Source: Thauera butanivorans NBRC 103042 (GTDB taxonomy: Bacteria > Pseudomonadota > Gammaproteobacteria > Burkholderiales > Rhodocyclaceae). Taken from it: 64,000 nt of DNA. Of the stretch, positions 28,756 through 35,698 are shown one piece after another (the first letter of the stretch is position 1; each line of letters starts with the position of its first letter). Under the pieces are notes generated by a model. It was given only the letters and a program-made list of their open reading frames with translations. It made no database searches and was not told the origin of the DNA. Location of the stretch: contig NZ_BCUG01000014.1 in the NCBI RefSeq assembly GCF_001591165.1, positions 1 through 64,000 on the forward strand, read 5' to 3'. The translations under genes and the position numbers were made by a program.

Positions 28756-29306
28756 GCGGCATTTCCGCCTCGCGCAGCGTCGCCACCCGCATCCTGGGGC
28801 TGGACCCCGGACTGCGCATCACCGGCTTCGGCCTGGTGGACCAGCTCGGCAGCCAGCTGCGCTACGTCGCCAGCGGCTGCATCAGGACCAAGGACGGCGA
28901 ACTGCCCGGCCGCCTCAAGACCCTGCTCGACGGCGTGCGCGAAGTCATCGCCACCTATCAGCCCGACGTCGTCGCGGTCGAGAAGGTCTTCGTCAACGTC
29001 AACCCGCAGTCCACGCTGCTGCTGGGCCAGGCGCGCGGCGCGGTGATCTGCGGCGCGGTCTCCTGCGAACTGCCGGTGGCCGAATACACCGCGCTGCAGG
29101 TCAAACAGTCGGTGGTCGGCTACGGCAAGGCGGCCAAGGAGCAGGTACAGCACATGGTGCAGCGCCTGCTGGCGCTCGATGCCTGCCCCAGCCCCGACGC
29201 CGCCGACGCGCTCGCCTGCGCCATCTGCCATGCGCACGGCGCGCAGGGGCTCGGCGGCATCGCAGGCCTCGGCACGCGGCGGCGCGCGGGCCGCATCCTG
29301 GCCTGA
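28752..29306 (+). CDS. ruvC: Holliday junction endonuclease RuvC
   Basis: Dimeric resolvase that cuts Holliday junctions held by RuvAB. The 184-residue protein has the four catalytic acids: D18 (ILGLDPG), E77 (VVAVEKVF), D149 and D152 (SPDAADALA). The start is probably the TTG at 28752 overlapping the ybjQ stop codon; a GTG at 28725 would also be in frame and no ATG is available. The family N-terminus begins near residue 12, so a short extension is present either way. It is unlinked from ruvAB (5167-6831). Confidence 0.94.
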   Translation: MSGISASRSVATRILGLDPGLRITGFGLVDQLGSQLRYVASGCIRTKDGELPGRLKTLLDGVREVIATYQPDVVAVEKVFVNVNPQSTLLLGQARGAVICGAVSCELPVAEYTALQVKQSVVGYGKAAKEQVQHMVQRLLALDACPSPDAADALACAICHAHGAQGLGGIAGLGTRRRAGRILA

Positions 29307-29328
29307 GTAAAAAATATCTGCGCGGATA

Positions 29329-29357
29329 TTGCGCCGGACGGCGAGCCTCTCTATAAT
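29329..29357 (+). promoter_or_regulatory. tRNA operon promoter
   Basis: TTGCGC (29329-29334) and a perfect TATAAT (29352-29357) are separated by exactly 17 bases. They lie 46 bases upstream of tRNA-Lys and just after ruvC. It should drive the Lys-Thr-Gly tRNA cluster. Confidence 0.8.
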
Positions 29358-29402
29358 TCGCGGCTCTTGATCGACGGAAACGCCGATCCGCCGCAAGGCA
29401 CC

Positions 29403-29478
<76 letters not shown>

Positions 29479-29555
29479 GACAGCATGAAAGGCCGATTCG
29501 AAAGGGTCGGCTTTTTCAATCCCGGCCCTGAACGGTCCGGGAGCAGGCAGGAACT

Positions 29556-29630
<75 letters not shown>

Positions 29631-29661
29631 GGTTGCAGTACCTGGCCAGCCAAGGTTTTAC

Positions 29662-29737
29662 GCGGGAATAGCTCAGTTGGTAGAGCGCAACCTTGCCAAG
29701 GTTGAGGTCGCGAGTTCGAGACTCGTTTCCCGCTCCA
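29662..29737 (+). tRNA. tRNA-Gly (anticodon GCC)
   Basis: The acceptor stem GCGGGAA pairs with TTCCCGC, and CCA is encoded. The anticodon stem CAACC/GGTTG encloses TTGCCAA, giving GCC, which reads GGC and GGT. It is the last tRNA of the cluster; a strong terminator follows. Confidence 0.96.
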
Positions 29738-29776
29738 GAACGGCGCAGCCACGCACGAGATCGGTGGACTGCAGGG

Positions 29777-29801
29777 AAAAAGGAGCTTCGGCTCCTTTTT
29801 T
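29777..29801 (+). terminator. Intrinsic terminator of the tRNA cluster
   Basis: AAAAAGGAGC (29777-29786), loop TTCG and GCTCCTTTTT (29791-29800) form a perfect ten-pair stem with a stable tetraloop and a T-tract. Confidence 0.95.
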
Positions 29802-29890
29802 CGTTTCTGAACACTGCAAACTCCTCGCGCAAAGCACACTGGCCACAGTTTTTACGTGAAAATATTCGACACCCGATCGATAATATTTCC

Positions 29891-29906
29891 GTGGAAACAA
29901 TTCCAC
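29891..29906. promoter_or_regulatory. Probable operator of the Xre/RES pair
   Basis: GTGGAA-ACAA-TTCCAC is a perfect inverted repeat 17 bases upstream of the antitoxin ATG. The region just before it is AT-rich with AATATT steps, so the palindrome likely overlaps the promoter. Autorepression by the Xre-type antitoxin would fit known systems of this class. Confidence 0.55.
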
Positions 29907-29922
29907 CCATCAGGGGAGCGCC

Positions 29923-30297
29923 ATGAAGCAAGGTGCAGCAAGCAAAGCCAACCCCGGTGAAGTGCTGGCGAAGGCCACGGCCAGAGCGGGCCATCTGCTG
30001 GGGCTTTCAGGTGCGGCGATCGCACGTACCATCGGCGTCAGCGAGCCTACCGTCTCGCGCATCCTGAAAGGCGACAAGCGCATCGATCCTGAATCGAAAG
30101 AAGGCGAGTTGGCGCTGCTTCTGGTGCGCGTCTACCGGTCGCTGGATGCGCTGGTGGGCACGGACGACCGGAAGCGCCTCGCATGGATGAACAGCCCCAA
30201 TGATGCGCTCGGCGGAGAGCCCCGCAAGCTTGTCCAGAAGGCCGAAGGGCTGGTCGCCACGCTGAACTACCTCGACGGCATGCGGGCACCCTCGTGA
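29923..30297 (+). CDS. Xre/MbcA/ParS-type antitoxin
   Basis: A 124-residue antitoxin. The N-terminal part holds a helix-turn-helix (SGAAIARTIGVSEPTVSRIL, about 29-48). The C-terminal part is the DUF2384 toxin-binding domain, with NSPNDALGGEPRKLVQKAEG typical of it. GGGGAG precedes the ATG by four bases. Its stop codon overlaps the toxin's GTG start. It should bind and inactivate the RES toxin and repress the pair. Confidence 0.9.
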   Translation: MKQGAASKANPGEVLAKATARAGHLLGLSGAAIARTIGVSEPTVSRILKGDKRIDPESKEGELALLLVRVYRSLDALVGTDDRKRLAWMNSPNDALGGEPRKLVQKAEGLVATLNYLDGMRAPS

Positions 30298-30995
30298 CGG
30301 CCTGGGACTCGAGCTGGTTCGATGGCTCGATTTCCGTGCACAGCATGGATGCGTGGCGCGGCGTCGAAGCGCAACATGTGGTTTCCACGATGCGCCTGGT
30401 GGATACACCGGAAGAACAGGGCCTGCTGGAATCGCTACTGGAAGGCAGCAAGCCGGCACTACCGCATACGGCCCGCCCCAAGCATTACCTGTTGATCACC
30501 CCGTTCCGCTACAACCCCACCCACGCGAGCCGCTTCCGCGCCCCCAGGTCGAAAGGCCAGTGGTACGGCGCCGAGAACATCTACGGCGCATGCGCCGGGG
30601 TCGCATATTGGCGGCACCGGTTCATCATCGACAGCGCGGGCCTGCAGGACGAAGTGTTGCTCACCGAGCACAGCTTCTTCCGGGCCAGCATCAAGGGACT
30701 GTCCATCGACCTGATGTCCAGGCCCTGGGTGCAGGCGCGCGCCGCATGGACACATGGCGGCGACTACAGCGCTACCCACGCCGTGGCCGTCGCTGCCCGG
30801 GAACGCGAGGTACAGTGGCTGAGCTACGAGTCGGCGCGTGCCCCGACGGAGCGCTGCGCCGTGGCATTCGACCCGGACAGCCTCTTCGAGCCCGGCCCAT
30901 CCCTCGATCGGACGATCCAGCACTGGGCCTGCAAAGCCTCCCGGAGGTCGGTGATGTTCACCGGGAATGGCCAGAGCTTCGTCTGGAACTTCTGA
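30294..30995 (+). CDS. RES-domain toxin
   Basis: A 233-residue RES protein. Seen are the arginine region TPFRYNPTHASRFRAP (about 69-84), YGAENIYGACAGVAYWRHRF (about 91-110) and the C-terminal SYESAR segment, the three conserved blocks around the active site. RES toxins degrade or ADP-ribosylate through NAD+ in characterised systems. The GTG start overlaps the antitoxin stop codon, a normal arrangement for Xre/RES pairs. Confidence 0.9.
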   Translation: MTAWDSSWFDGSISVHSMDAWRGVEAQHVVSTMRLVDTPEEQGLLESLLEGSKPALPHTARPKHYLLITPFRYNPTHASRFRAPRSKGQWYGAENIYGACAGVAYWRHRFIIDSAGLQDEVLLTEHSFFRASIKGLSIDLMSRPWVQARAAWTHGGDYSATHAVAVAAREREVQWLSYESARAPTERCAVAFDPDSLFEPGPSLDRTIQHWACKASRRSVMFTGNGQSFVWNF

Positions 30996-31107
30996 TGCCG
31001 GCCAACGAAGACTGGCATGCGTCCAGCAAACGCCGAGGAGCGCCGCCTGCCCGCCGGATCGCTAAACTTGCAGGCATTCCATTCCTTCTCCAATACAACC
31101 ACGCTCC

Positions 31108-31827
31108 ATGCAGAAGCCCATCCTCATCGCCGTCACCGGCGAACCTCATCCCGAAATCCGCCATTCCCGAGATTCGGCAGGCGATTTCAGCGACTGGATT
31201 GCCGCCGGATTGGGGCCATCCACCCCGCACCGTTGCCTGGATGCACGCACCAGCCCGGCCCTGCCGAATCCGGTGGACATCGCGGGCGTGGTCGTCACCG
31301 GCTCGCACGCGATGGTGAGCGAGCGCGCCGCCTGGAGCGAGCGGCTGGGGCAATGGCTCAAGCGCTGCGTGGATGCGGAGGTGCCGGTGCTCGGCATCTG
31401 CTACGGCCACCAGCTGCTCGCCCATGCGCTGGGCGGACGGGTCGGCGACCATCCGGCGGGATTGGAGATCGGCACCCACGCCGTGGAGTTGACACCTGCC
31501 GCCCGGCAGGACCCCTTGTTCGCGGCCTTGCCCGAAAGTTTCCCTGCCCAGTTCGTGCATCGGCAATCGGCGCTGGAGCTGCCGCCCGGCGCCACCCGGC
31601 TGGCACGCAATGCGCATGAGCCGCATCAGGCGTTTCGCATCGGCAAATGCGCCTGGGGCGTACAATTCCACCCCGAGTTTTCCGCTGCCGCGATGCAAGG
31701 CTATCTCGACCGGCTCACCCCGGCATCCGGCGCCACCGCCCATCCGACACCCGAAGCAGCCAGCCTGCTGGCGCGATTCGCCGTGCTGGCACTCGACGGC
31801 CCGCAAGGCAGCCGGGAAGGCACGTAG
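31108..31827 (+). CDS. Class I glutamine amidotransferase (GuaA-like)
   Basis: A 239-residue single-domain class I glutamine amidotransferase. The nucleophile C98 sits in VLGICYGHQLLAHALGG, with the catalytic His-Glu pair in FHPEF near residue 187. No synthetase domain is fused, so it resembles the stand-alone GMP-synthase-like amidotransferases that act on glutamine or gamma-glutamyl compounds. The neighbours (toxin pair, transporter remnant) give no pathway clue. Confidence 0.86.
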   Translation: MQKPILIAVTGEPHPEIRHSRDSAGDFSDWIAAGLGPSTPHRCLDARTSPALPNPVDIAGVVVTGSHAMVSERAAWSERLGQWLKRCVDAEVPVLGICYGHQLLAHALGGRVGDHPAGLEIGTHAVELTPAARQDPLFAALPESFPAQFVHRQSALELPPGATRLARNAHEPHQAFRIGKCAWGVQFHPEFSAAAMQGYLDRLTPASGATAHPTPEAASLLARFAVLALDGPQGSREGT

Positions 31828-31880
31828 GCGGCCCATCACGGCACGACCCAGAAACACTGACCGACGAACACACGGCCACC

Positions 31881-32213
31881 ATGGACGTCACCCCCGACCT
31901 GCTGCCTGAGAAAACCCAGCGCGGCAACATCTGGCGGCTTGCCATCGCGCAGGCACTGGCCGGCGCGAACGCGGTGGTGCTGGAGAGCCACCGGCCAGAA
32001 GAGAAGACGCGGGTGCAGTCGTTCAACGACTTCATCGTGTTCGGCCTGATGGCGCTGGGTTCGTTCTCGTCGGGCGGACTGCTGCCGGCCTATGGCTGGA
32101 ACACGGTGCTGTGGGTGTCCTTCGTGCCGCTCGTGCTCGCAGTGGTGGCACTTGCGCTGGCGGCGAGGCGGCAAATGCCCGACGCCGCCGGCACACCTTC
32201 CACGAATGGATGA
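31881..32213 (+). pseudogene. MFS transporter remnant with internal deletion
   Basis: The 110-residue frame begins like a complete MFS transporter (TQRGNIWRLAIAQALAGANAVV, first helix) and then jumps directly to an MFS C-terminus (ESHRPEEKTRVQSFNDFIVF, then two terminal helices and a polar tail). About 270 residues expected between these parts are missing, and the joint falls near residue 34. The fusion stays in frame. It could still be translated but cannot be a working transporter of the usual twelve helices. Confidence 0.72.
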
Positions 32214-32220
32214 CGCCGCA

Positions 32221-32604
32221 TCACGAAGACCGCAGCCACGCCACCGTAGCGATGCCCAGGAGCGTCATCACCACCGACCCCGCGACATGAATGGCGACCG
32301 CGCCCATCGCCCCTGCGTACAGGCCCCGCTGCAACAGATGAACGATCTCGGCCGAGAAGGTCGAGAAGGTGGACAGCCCACCGCAGAAACCGGTGATGAC
32401 CAGCAGGCGCCATTCGGGCGACAGGCTGGGCATCTGGGCGAAAAAGGCCACGGCCAGGCCGACCAGGTAGCCCGCGATCAGATTGGCCGCCAGCGTGCCG
32501 GGCGGCATGGCGGGAAACAGGCTGTTGAGCTTGAGACCCAGGCCCCAGCGCAGGAGGCCGCCGAGCACCGAGCCCACGGCAATGGCGATGATGGGTTTCC
32601 ACAT
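32221..32604 (-). CDS. crcB: Fluoride ion channel CrcB/Fluc
   Basis: A 127-residue four-helix membrane protein that exports fluoride as a dual-topology dimer. Family markers are GGLLRWGLG near the N-terminus, [14 protein letters not shown], and [15 protein letters not shown], which contains the phenylalanine-box and the TFS motif. It is controlled by a fluoride riboswitch in its 5' leader. It is convergent with the MFS remnant. Confidence 0.95.
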   Translation of the reverse strand: MWKPIIAIAVGSVLGGLLRWGLGLKLNSLFPAMPPGTLAANLIAGYLVGLAVAFFAQMPSLSPEWRLLVITGFCGGLSTFSTFSAEIVHLLQRGLYAGAMGAVAIHVAGSVVMTLLGIATVAWLRSS

Positions 32605-32613
32605 TGCTGAATC

Positions 32614-32642
32614 GTCCTCATCATTCTTTTGTCATCGAGGAC
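32614..32642 (-). promoter_or_regulatory. Hairpin masking the crcB ribosome binding site
   Basis: In the crcB leader GUCCUC (32642-32637) pairs with GAGGAC (32619-32614) around a 17-base loop. GAGGAC is the only Shine-Dalgarno-like sequence before the ATG at 32604, nine bases away. This stem could be the off-state of a translational expression platform for the fluoride riboswitch. Confidence 0.5.
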
Positions 32643-32677
32643 AGGCAGCGCATACCTACGCGGCCTGCCCGGCCAAT

Positions 32678-32743
32678 CGTAGGCATCATCAGCCGCACGC
32701 TGCGGCGGTTAATGGAGGAATGCCATCTCCGCCCGCCAGTATA
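32678..32743 (-). ncRNA. Fluoride riboswitch (crcB motif)
   Basis: Read on the minus strand, the leader starts GGCGGGCGGAGAUGGCAUUC, continues CUCCAUUAACCGCCGC, and ends GCGGCUGAUGAUGCCUACG. These are the conserved blocks of the crcB aptamer: GGAG..CUCC stem, UUAACCGC core, CCGC..GCGG stem, and GAUGAUGCCU. A -10-like TATACT at 32743-32738 sits immediately upstream, so transcription would start at the aptamer. The 74-base tail to crcB contains a hairpin over the ribosome binding site. Confidence 0.93.
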
Positions 32744-32807
32744 GCGCCTCACGACAAGCGCCAGCACCAGCATGGGCCGCAGTTCGGCCGTCACGTAGAA
32801 ACCAGGT

Positions 32808-33467
32808 TCAAACATGGTCCAGGGTTTCGAGCAATTCTTCCGTCGTCATGCTGCGGCCAAAGTGATGCACGACCTGCCCGATGACGTGCGCCTGCTGCTG
32901 CGCAGTGAATGCGGGGGCGGCATCGCTGATCACGGTGACTTCATAGCCGAGATCGTGTGCGTGGCGCAGCGTCGATTCGACACAGACATGCAGGGCGAAG
33001 CCGAGCAGGTACAGATGGTCGATGCCGTTGTTGCGCAGGTAGGGATCCAGGTTGGAGTTGGTGATGACGCTGGCCCCCGAACGGCCCGCGACGACGAACT
33101 CTCCACGCCGGGGTGCGAAAGGCTCCGGAAAGCGCACGCGCTCGGCGTCGCGCCAGGTACCGGCAGCAGGTATGGCCCCCTTGAGGCCCGACTTGCCATC
33201 GCCCTTGCCGAAAACCAGGTAGCCGGGGTCTTCGGTCAGCATCAGGCCCGCATGCACGATGTTGGCATTCAAGGCCCTGGCACGCGCGATGATTCTTGCG
33301 GCATTTGCCACGGCGGCGTCGAACAGGGCCCGGTCCTGCATCATGCGCTTGAGCGGCCCGGTTGCGTCCAGCCATTCGTTCTGGAACTCGATGAACACGA
33401 AGGCACTGCGGGCAAGCCCGGACCTGCCGACGGGCGCCGGGGATTCGGTGGAATGAGTTGCGGTCAT
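32808..33467 (-). CDS. Isochorismatase-family cysteine hydrolase
   Basis: A 219-residue member of the isochorismatase-like cysteine hydrolases. The nucleophile is probably C162 (GFALHVCVESTLRHA). In the N-terminal motif the usual catalytic aspartate is replaced by glutamate (FIEFQNEW, E27). The segment KGDGKSGLKG near 88-97 may supply the lysine. AAGGAG lies seven bases before the ATG. It follows a MarR gene on the same strand, and a palindrome related to the MarR operator lies in between. Confidence 0.85.
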   Translation of the reverse strand: MTATHSTESPAPVGRSGLARSAFVFIEFQNEWLDATGPLKRMMQDRALFDAAVANAARIIARARALNANIVHAGLMLTEDPGYLVFGKGDGKSGLKGAIPAAGTWRDAERVRFPEPFAPRRGEFVVAGRSGASVITNSNLDPYLRNNGIDHLYLLGFALHVCVESTLRHAHDLGYEVTVISDAAPAFTAQQQAHVIGQVVHHFGRSMTTEELLETLDHV

Positions 33468-33588
33468 GCTTGATCTCCTTGGTGAAGGCACAAAGAACGG
33501 CCGGGGCGTCGCGGTTCCGCGCATTTCTGCTGATGGCATGTACGTGTTGGCGACAGGTATTCGGTGCGGCACTCATTCGAACACTGAA

Positions 33589-33604
33589 ATACAGCCAACT
33601 ACAT
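33589..33604 (-). promoter_or_regulatory. Second MarR-type half-palindromic site
   Basis: Minus-strand ATGTAGTTGGCTGTAT shares the ATGTAG-N4-CTnnAT layout with the palindrome at the marR promoter, with two mismatches in the second half-site. It lies 122 bases upstream of the cysteine hydrolase start, in a gap with AT-rich promoter-like DNA. Confidence 0.45.
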
Positions 33605-33669
33605 ATTTACCGCAATGATGTGTCCTGTGTCTTGAAAGCTTCCTATCCAGCTGTCCGGATGTCCTGGAA

Positions 33670-34179
33670 CTACTGCGTCACGCCTGCCTGATGCAGCCTG
33701 CCCATGAGATGCTTCAGCAGTTGCCGCTCCTCCGCGCTGAAATGGCGCATCAGGTTCGCCACCCACGCGTAATGCGCGGGCAAGGCCTTGCCCAGCAGCG
33801 CATCGCCCCGCTCCGCCAACCGCAGCAGCCAGGCGCGGCGGTCGCGCGGATCGGGTTCGCGCTGGCACAAGCGTTCGCCCTCCATGCGGTCGATGATGCG
33901 CGTCATGGTCTGCGAAGTGACGCCCACACCCTGCGCCAGCGCGCCCACGCTCAGGCCCGCGGGGTTGCGCTTGAGCAGGATCAGCACGAAGAACTGCGAC
34001 TGCGACAGGCCGCCATTGCGGGCGAGGTTGCTCTCGAAGGCAGACAACATCTCCTTGGTGGCAGAGGCCCAGAGCAGCCAGGTGTGCAGGCCATCGACGT
34101 CAGGGTTGCCATAGGCTTCCCCGAAGGCCGCGAGGGTGTCGTAGCTGGGCAGATCCTTGAGTTCGAACATGGAATTCAT
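33670..34179 (-). CDS. MarR-family transcriptional regulator
   Basis: A 169-residue dimeric winged-helix regulator. The recognition region is VGALAQGVGVTSQTMTRIIDRM, followed by the wing REPDPRDRRAWLLRLAERG; DPRDRR is a MarR hallmark. ATG codons at 34179 and 34170 are both possible. A perfect palindrome 12 bases upstream is a likely autoregulatory operator. The linked cysteine hydrolase gene is the likely second target. Confidence 0.92.
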   Translation of the reverse strand: MNSMFELKDLPSYDTLAAFGEAYGNPDVDGLHTWLLWASATKEMLSAFESNLARNGGLSQSQFFVLILLKRNPAGLSVGALAQGVGVTSQTMTRIIDRMEGERLCQREPDPRDRRAWLLRLAERGDALLGKALPAHYAWVANLMRHFSAEERQLLKHLMGRLHQAGVTQ

Positions 34180-34186
34180 CCTTGGC

Positions 34187-34570
34187 TTAAATGTAGCTTA
34201 CTACATGAATAGGCCAAAGCACGAATCCGATTTCCAGATCCGCTGAATGCCACGGGCGCAGCCCCCGGCGGCAGTCCTCTTCAGGCACAGGCGCCGAGGC
34301 CAGTTCCGAACCGGTAGCCGCACGCCACGCGCCAAGGAAACGAAACTGGCCCGGCTCGGGCGCACGGTGCGGGACGGCTGCCAGCGCTTCGCCGCCTGAT
34401 ACCAGCTTGTATTCAATAACCAAAGGATGTCCGGTCGGTGAGCGGGGCTGATCGGACAGTTTCCATGCTTTCGAACGCGGATCGGCATGAGCTGGAAGCC
34501 TTGCCGCCAAGTGTTGCCAGCCCTCGGGCATTCGTGGATAATGCGCCGCACTGATGTCGCGGAGCTTCAT
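34187..34570 (-). CDS. Hypothetical protein, low confidence
   Basis: An open frame of 127 codons from ATG 34570, with GGAG four bases upstream. The product resembles no family I know. It is soluble, with several Trp and Pro residues, and ends LWPIHVVSYI. Its 3' end overlaps the marR operator, and its start lies inside a perfect 18-bp palindrome (34561-34578, GGAGCTTCATGAAGCTCC). It may instead be non-coding; if so, 34207-34663 holds no gene. Confidence 0.35.
   Translation of the reverse strand: MKLRDISAAHYPRMPEGWQHLAARLPAHADPRSKAWKLSDQPRSPTGHPLVIEYKLVSGGEALAAVPHRAPEPGQFRFLGAWRAATGSELASAPVPEEDCRRGLRPWHSADLEIGFVLWPIHVVSYI
34191..34206. promoter_or_regulatory. MarR operator palindrome
   Basis: ATGTAG-CTTA-CTACAT is a perfect inverted repeat 12 bases upstream of the marR start. 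Its six-base arms and four-base spacer match the size of a MarR dimer site. A related site lies upstream of the cysteine hydrolase gene. Confidence 0.7.
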
Positions 34571-34663
34571 GAAGCTCCGCCAGATCAAACAGTTACAGAT
34601 GGGCTCAGGCGTTCTGCCGGCCCTTTCGGTTTCAAGGTCGGGGCTCGAGCGGGCCTCGATTCA

Positions 34664-34740
34664 GGAGTGGTAGTTCAGTTGGTTAGAATACCGGCCTGTC
34701 ACGCCGGGGGTCGCGGGTTCGAGCCCCGTCCACTCCGCCA
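34664..34740 (+). tRNA. tRNA-Asp (anticodon GTC)
   Basis: The acceptor stem GGAGTGG pairs with CCACTCC, and CCA is encoded at the end. The anticodon loop CTGTCAC gives GTC, reading GAC and GAT. The D-arm GTTCAGTTGGTTAGAAT and T-loop GGTTCGAGCC are normal. It stands alone and is followed by a strong terminator. Confidence 0.96.
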
Positions 34741-34753
34741 TGCTCATCCCGGG

Positions 34754-34789
34754 AAAGGGCTGCGATCACACGCAGCCCTTTTCTTTTTT
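34754..34789 (+). terminator. Intrinsic terminator of tRNA-Asp
   Basis: AAAGGGCTGCG (34754-34764) pairs with CGCAGCCCTTT (34771-34781) around ATCACA, followed by TCTTTTTT. Confidence 0.93.
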
Positions 34790-34812
34790 CGTCCCACTGC
34801 ATCCATCCTGCG

Positions 34813-35625
34813 TCATCCCTTCTTGCCGGCGGCTTCGCATACGGCCGTCTCGCCCATGTCCCGCACACGCGGACGCGGCACGGCTTCCTGCGGCCAGGTC
34901 GCCCAGTCGGGATCGGGCAGTTCGGCGAACACCCGGCGCAGATTGGCGCCCCACTGGTTGTGGATCATGTCGAAATAGGGGTTGTCGCCGTCGATGCTGA
35001 CATGGCGCGTCACCTTCAGGCTGTCGCGCCTGTAGATCAGCAGGTCCAGCGGCAGGCCGACGGACAGGTTCGAGCGGATCGTCGAGTCCATCGAGATCAG
35101 CGCGCACTTGGCCGCCTCGTCGAGCGAGGTGCGGCAATTGACCACCCGGTCGACGATCGGCTTGCCGTACTTGGATTCGCCGATCTGGAAGTAGGGCGTG
35201 TCGCTGGAAGCCTCGATGAAGTTGCCTGCGGCATAGATGCTGAACAGCCGCGGCGGCTCGTCGGCGATCTGGCCGCAGAGGATGAAGGAGGCGTTGAATT
35301 CGACGCCGAACTGCTGCAAGGCCTCGGCATCGCGCTGATGCACGCGGCGAATGGTGTCGCCCACCAGGCGCGCGCATTCGAACATGGTCGGCGCGCTCCA
35401 CAGGCTCTGCCGGTCCTGCACCGCCGCGTGCTCGCGCAGGATGTTGATGACCGCCTGGGTGATGGCGAGGTTGCCGGCGCTCATCAGCACCAGCACCCGG
35501 TCGCCGGCACGCTCGAAGACGGTCATCTTGCGGAAGGTGTTGATATGGTCGACGCCCGCGTTGGTGCGGGAATCGGACAGACAGACGAGTCCTTCGTCGA
35601 GGCACATCGCAACGCAATAGGTCAT
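34813..35625 (-). CDS. Anbu proteasome-like peptidase
   Basis: A 270-residue Ntn-hydrolase of the Anbu family, an ancestral relative of HslV and proteasome beta subunits. After Met removal T2 would be the nucleophile (MTYCVAM); D18 and K33 (LSDSRTNAGVDHINTFRKM) complete the active-site pattern. The C-terminal extension is also typical of Anbu. No dedicated ATPase partner lies nearby. It is the last gene of a minus-strand locus with alpha-E, ATP-grasp and transglutaminase-like genes, the context known for Anbu. Confidence 0.93.
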   Translation of the reverse strand: MTYCVAMCLDEGLVCLSDSRTNAGVDHINTFRKMTVFERAGDRVLVLMSAGNLAITQAVINILREHAAVQDRQSLWSAPTMFECARLVGDTIRRVHQRDAEALQQFGVEFNASFILCGQIADEPPRLFSIYAAGNFIEASSDTPYFQIGESKYGKPIVDRVVNCRTSLDEAAKCALISMDSTIRSNLSVGLPLDLLIYRRDSLKVTRHVSIDGDNPYFDMIHNQWGANLRRVFAELPDPDWATWPQEAVPRPRVRDMGETAVCEAAGKKG

Positions 35626-35698
35626 GCGGGCAGTCCTGTCGGGTCATTGTTCGGCGCCGCCGGCCCACGAGCAAACCGGGGGCGCCGCCAGGAAGCGT

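Noticed and set aside
29486-29518. Terminator between tRNA-Lys and tRNA-Thr
   Set aside because: Only a five-pair stem (GCCGA/TCGGC) with a short T-run; the strong stop is after tRNA-Gly, and the three tRNAs are best read as one transcript.
32621-32815. Small minus-strand frame upstream of crcB
   Set aside because: It spans the fluoride riboswitch; RNA conservation explains the sequence better than coding.
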